A stretch of 64,000 nucleotides of DNA, taken from positions 458,263 to 522,262 of the forward strand of contig LUVW01000005.1 of NCBI GenBank assembly GCA_001661515.1. Direction: 5' to 3'. The notes under the pieces are model-generated. The model searched no databases, was not told where the DNA came from, and saw only the letters and a program-made list of their open reading frames with translations. Below, piece by piece: positions 59,210 to 64,000 of this stretch. Position numbers and translations under genes: made by a program. The DNA comes from Capniomyces stellatus (Eukaryota > Kickxellomycota > Harpellomycetes > Harpellales > Legeriomycetaceae). Position 1 is the first letter of the stretch, and every line of letters begins with the position of its first letter.

Positions 59210-59663
59210 TTGTTACTTTTGCTTAGTTTATACTTTACAATACAAGCTGGATACTGCTGATAGCTTTTATTGTAGATTATTGTTTGTAGTATAGCCAAAA
59301 AAAAATGAAAATAGTAGTTGTAATAGGTAAAAAAAATCCATGACTTATTTGAAATAAACAAAAAATAAATATTAGAGACACACGCATGTAGCATAGTTGC
59401 CGAATTTGTGGGGGGGGGAAGCAAAATGTGAAGAATTTTTTTTTGGTATGTTGGTTTTGTGAGCGAGTTTATTAATGTTGGGTTTTATGGGAAAAACTAT
59501 ATGACGAATTTCCCAACTATATGAATTGGTGTATATATATTTTTTTTTGAAAAAAAGTAAATGATAAGGTAATTTACAGAGTTTTTTTTTAAGGGTTGCA
59601 GTTAGAAAGATGTTAACGAGACCAAGTCAAGCAAAGCCCGATAACAGATGTATTATATATTGA
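59210..59663. other. Convergent 3' flanks of H3 and MED19
   Basis: AT-rich, with a G run of about ten at 59410-59419. No gene was recognised. No metazoan-type histone 3' stem-loop was seen. Confidence 0.6.
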
Positions 59664-60960
59664 TTAGTCGACTAGCACGGTGGTATTCTCTAGACCCTAA
59701 AAAAAAAAGAGAGGAGTCGACATTGTGTTTAGGGTAAAAGAAAAGTTTGCAAAATACAAAGATAAAGAAGTGTGCGTAGCTCAACAAAGGATAAGTAATA
59801 CTAAGAGTGCAAGTTGAGTGATATATACTCGGTATAAAACTAATGAGACTTACAACGACTCTTTGTTTTTTATTTCTGTGATGCAAGTTATCATAGAGAT
59901 AATCTGAGCTGCAGTCCTTTTCTTGTATTTTGTTTTTCTAATACAAACCAAGCAACAAGATAGACAATTGTTTAGTCGGGTTAAATGTGCGCAAACGTCC
60001 AAGCAAATGGTAGTGGGCTCAAGGCAAATGTCCACAAATAAACGGACAAGATAATAGAGTAGTTCGAATATATTCTTACTTTTGATGGTCTTGACTCGGA
60101 TTCTAAAAGTTAAAAGTAAAGAAAGGATACAGTACGATTTAGTTTAAATCGGCAACTTGTACAAAGAAAAGGCGCACATATATACACAAAGTCAAGTCCG
60201 ACATGTGGGGTCTGCCGACTTGATGCTACGGACTCAAGTCAGAAGATATATAAAAAAAACATAGCCAAGGTGATATAGTAGCTGTGCAATTGGTTTTTGT
60301 GCTTACCGATGTCAAGTTTCTTGGTTTTCTTTCTATTCCAAGTGAGCAGGCTCGTGTCAATCTACCAACGCAAAACATACACAAAAGGTATTTACATGGG
60401 CATACACACTGCAATAAATTACCAGCGCAGCAAGGTAATGAAATGTCTCAAACGCTGCGCAGAGTAGATGACCAAGATTCAAAAGTTGTACACTTACGCC
60501 ACCAACAGTCCCAGGTTTCATTCTAAATGCATTAGCTATTGAATGCCGCGAGATTGAAGGTAGTGTTCTAAGATCGTTCTTTGGGTCCGAAAATACCAAG
60601 TCCCTTATTACGGTACTAGGCTCAACTTTTATTTGACCTGTGAATTTTGATTCGAGCAAAGAAAATAATCTGTTAAGTACACTCTTCTTTTATTCCCACA
60701 CAAAAATTCAAGTAGTGTTTATACATTAGTATGATTGAGTCGAGACCTGTTATGTTGTTTATGTATGATTCATTCATGCTCGGAAATTCCATCTTTGCTT
60801 TACCAGGAGCATTTAATGGTGTAATATACGGGTAGGCATACTTCTCATACAACTCTCCTATTCCGGCCAATGTTAGCAAATCACTTTCACCCGATATTCG
60901 TATTTTTTTATTTTCTATAATATTTTCGTTTTTTATCTGTCGGACTCCATTGACTTCCAT
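59664..60960 (-). CDS. MED19: Mediator subunit 19, six small exons
   Basis: Head-module-linked subunit of the RNA polymerase II Mediator complex. Exons on the minus strand: 60960..60747, 60637..60498, 60361..60307, 60102..60080, 59937..59854, 59696..59664; 549 bases, 182 residues, phases close. Exon 1 gives SDLLTLAGIGELYEKYAYPY (the Med19 'L-D-LY--Y--PY' block) and FPSMNESYINNITG. It joins QIKVEPSTVIRDLVF, corresponding to the DLPGKI region. Exon 2 ends IANAFRMKPGTVGG, and exon 3 continues IDTSLLTWNRKKTKKLDI, the usual 'F-L-PG------D-SLL----KKKKK' end. The first donor is unusual (G|GTCTCG). The alternative, GTATAA with a 55-base intron, would add residues and is shorter than every other intron here. 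Exons 4-6, including a 23-base exon, are less certain. ATG 60960 is the first ATG in frame. Confidence 0.82.
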
Positions 60961-63900
60961 AATCAAACTTCGCTAGTAATAGAATACAACCTCAACAAGC
61001 CAAAGTCAATCAAGACACTAAATGGTATAAAAGAACGTATATATATATACACGTACTATACACATATAATTTCAATGCAAAGTGTTAGTTTTTGAGTAAA
61101 TATAGAATTATACGTCTTTTTCTAGTGCTATAGCCATACCACCCCACCCCCCCCCCCGCCCCGAGGCGTTCGTTTAGGGGCTAAGCAAGTTCGCTTTTTG
61201 TATTTTTTTTTAATATTGTTTTTTATACTGTTATTGTTTAATTTTCATATTCACAAGGTGTTAAGCAAGCATAAATAAGTTATATATTGTGCTGTCAACA
61301 TCCTTTCTAACATTGCCGAATCACTAGTAACCACCATTCACAACTCTCCGTGCTGTAGATGATGTTATTTTTAAAGATGTATCTTTGCTAATGCATTCCT
61401 TTATTAAAGTATTTTTATTGAATTTGATTACCTGAAGCTCTAAATAATCTGAGCCACAGAGCTAGTTTTTAGCCTTTGGATATAGTATAACTCAAATCTG
61501 TCTAAGATTAACAGCCAAAACAAGGCTCGCGTGTTATAGTATAAGCTAAATACGGAAGATGATACTTTAAGTATTGAAACTTAGTAAACAATATAAAAAT
61601 TTGTTAATAAAGTTTTCAAAGTGTTTTCATAAATAACAACACTAAATAAAGATGGGTTTCACTCTGTTTGCTAGTTTTTTACTCACTTATACATTATTTA
61701 ATTATTTTTATTTCTCTTTTTCGCTTTTTTTTTCCTTTGCTTTTTTCTTATTCCTTCTTTTATTTCTTTCATTTTTCATTTTTCTTTTCCACTTTTTTCA
61801 TTTTTCAATTATTTTTTTCTTGCAATTTTCTCTTATTTTTTTCTTTTTATTTGTTCCTATTACTTTAATTCATAATGCTTAATATCATACTAGAAACTTC
61901 GACCATTAATTCGCCTTTGCCAACATTTAATTAATAATTACTAATACAATTTGCTTTACTTGTATGGATTAAAGCTTCATTTTACTTTTATTTGCTCTAA
62001 TAATGGTGTTGTCATGGCCGTGTTCTCATTGGGGCGTATTCAAGCTGGTTACCATGCACATAATTGGTCATTCTTGTTTTATACTGACTAGTCCCCATAG
62101 TGCAACAAATAAGACACGCACTATAAATAGCCCCACTAAATAGACCCAATGTTCTAAATTGTAAATGTCCATTCATCTTAATTATACCAATCATATTAGC
62201 GTAATCGTTTAGTCTTAATCATTAGCTTTCAAATAGCTGACTTATCAAAAAACGTACCATTATCTATAGGGTAAACTTTGCAACAATTAAAGCAAGTGTT
62301 ATTTGTATCTAGGGTTGGCAAACTTGTGAAGTTTGTAGGTAGGGAAAAAAAAGCCCACAAGTCTAGTTACAATTGTGGCAACTCAAAACAACACTCGACG
62401 CAAAAAATGTATATGCCGGGCTTCTTGTCAAAAGTAAATTGCACTGAGCATTGTTAAGGAAGTCATGACTATTACTTTTAATGATAACAAAGCCCAGCAG
62501 CATAGCCATCCTGAGTGTAAAACACCAAGATTACTATTTGCCTATCCATAATACTATACCGCAACTCAGTCTCACCGTAAACAACCACTATAATTGGCAT
62601 TATTCCGACCCGAGTGAAGTACCCTAGTGGAGTACCCTAGTAGCCATGCTAGAATTGGCTTCACACTTTTATTTTAACGCTTGACTTTGTTGTAAACAAA
62701 TTGCACCGCTATCATAGGCACTTGATCAAATTGTGTCACAATGTACTGTTATGTAGCTCAGTCACAAATCCTTAAATGTAGCAGCCAAAATTGATCAGCC
62801 GCTATATTGATTTTTTCACTTTTCATTGTCTAGCACACACTTTTAGTATATTGGGCTGATTTGTTCTCTTCTTTTTAGTTACTAAACCTCTTGCATTACC
62901 AACTCATAGCGTTTTGAATGATGTGCGAGTTAAAACCAAAACTAGGTTCGCCATGGCTCTATGCGATATTGGCCAATTCGATATAACTAGCATGTAATAT
63001 ACTTTGTCATTGTAGTTGGTTCCGTCCTATAACACATATGCTAGTCGTTGTATATCTTAAAGACTCGAGTCTCGGAGTGCTGTAGCCGCTTAATAATAAT
63101 TCAAAAAGACATCTCCCAGCTTCAAATTGATAGGCCTCCCCAAAAAAAATGTTCATAACGTTTTTACCAAATGCGATTAATGTTTTTACAGAGTGAAATG
63201 AAAAAAAAATAATCAAATCAAAGCCATTAAACGCTAATGTGTAGCACTGTAAAAGCATTTCCCCTGATATCGCGAGACTTTTGTCAATATCAAGGCAGCT
63301 AGCCTAATTTGCTAAAGTAATATGGAGATACTGTAAAGATAAAAGTATAATAAAGATAAAGCTGTTTGAATCAAGCTATATGTTTTTTGGGGTCTAAATA
63401 CTGGGTTGAGATGTGGTCGGCTGAGGCTTACTGTACACAAAGGTGCCGTAAAATATCCAAGGCGGAATGTGACCAGGTATTAACTGAAGGACAACACTTC
63501 TAATTAGGGGGTTTCTGCTATAGTTTTGCTAGGCAAATAACATACATGGTGGAACGGTAAAAAACATTGAAAAATACAGGACTGACTTAATCACTGTCAA
63601 TTTCTCAGCATAGATATACTTGCTTATATAGATCAAAAATAATTTGTAACAGAAGTTGGTAAGTTAAGATGTAATTTTTTGCTCCTGTTTCTGTTTCTGC
63701 TTATGCTTGTGCTTGTGCTTTTTTAAATTGATTTTAAGTGAGGGGTGTTTTTATTGGCGATTTCACTGGAGGGATAACATAAAAGGTTGTTGTTGTTGAT
63801 ATTAATATTTTTTTCGTTATAGTATTACATATCAAAAATTTTCCAATTCAATTTCAATCATAATATGATCGTATAAGGTTTTAAAACATGTTTTAAAGGC

Positions 63901-64000
63901 GTCCCACTTTTGTTTGAAAAGCCCTAGCCAAATTATAGATACAGTTCAGTATTTCAATCTCGGAAAAGACCCTGCTTCGACACCTTTTTATTTTAAAATA
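60961..64000. other. 3-kb region without supported gene, to window end
   Basis: 5' flank of MED19, a C-rich tract (61141-61162), T-rich sequence (61670-61870) and a Cys/Leu-type CTGTTT repeat near 63685-63720. ORFs up to 83 codons look random. No tRNA or other RNA was recognised. The last bases do not show a gene start. Confidence 0.5.
61141..61162 (-). promoter_or_regulatory. G-rich tract upstream of MED19 (possible G-quadruplex)
   Basis: On the minus strand, the MED19 coding strand, this reads as four or more G runs (GGGG, a run of about 11 G, GGGG) separated by single bases, about 180 bases before the MED19 ATG. It stands out in an AT-rich flank and fits the simple G3+N1-7 quadruplex pattern. 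Confidence 0.45.

Overview
This window is nuclear DNA of a fungus. It is AT-rich and full of A/T homopolymers and simple repeats. Genes are widely spaced, and introns are short (mostly 85-240 bases, GT..AG). Fungal identity rests on a Snx41/Atg20-type sorting nexin, a secreted GH17 beta-1,3-glucanase, a Smr-domain CCCH protein, a TFC6-type TFIIIC subunit, and yeast-like H3 and uL23. ASNSD1, an SLC25A46-like protein and a centrosomal-type coiled-coil protein suggest an early-diverging fungus (for example Zoopagomycota/Kickxellomycotina) rather than a yeast, but this placement is only an inference.

Layout: 1-671 (+) is the 3' end of adenylosuccinate lyase. 1136-4498 (-) is a membrane-anchored protein with two proline/glutamate repeat arrays. 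4.5-8.4 kb is a gene desert. 8.4-24.9 kb is a run of five plus-strand genes: GH17 glucanase, eIF5B, 6-phosphogluconolactonase, TFIIIC subunit TFC6/GTF3C2 (one intron) and a centrosome/spindle-pole-type coiled-coil protein (two introns). 25.4-28.4 kb (-) is a seven-exon Snx41/Atg20 PX-BAR sorting nexin, followed by an orphan ORF at 31.0-31.9 kb (-). 34.0-37.2 kb (+) is an eleven-exon ASNSD1-type asparagine synthetase-like gene. Ribosomal protein uL23 (-), an SLC25A46/Ugo1-like outer-membrane carrier (-), DNA polymerase alpha catalytic subunit (+, eight exons) and a CCCH-DUF1771-Smr protein (+) follow. Histone H4 (-) and histone H3 (+) diverge across a 4.2-kb spacer. A six-exon Mediator subunit 19 (-) is the last gene. 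The final 3 kb show nothing I can assign.

Most genes are housekeeping: purine synthesis, translation, pentose-phosphate pathway, Pol III and Pol II transcription, DNA replication, chromatin, membrane traffic. I see no operon-like or cluster logic beyond the divergent H4/H3 pair. Several genes (sorting nexin, ASNSD1, POL1, MED19, uL23, carrier) become visible only when short exons are joined. I derived the joins by reading GT/AG sites and checking that phases close; the sums of exon lengths are all multiples of three. No mobile element, tRNA, rRNA or CRISPR array was recognised. No clearly new multi-gene system was found. The most unusual items are the centrosomal-type coiled-coil gene, the 144-bp higher-order repeat encoding a Pro/Glu array, the Smr domain with a degenerate glycine motif, and the unusually wide H4-H3 spacer.
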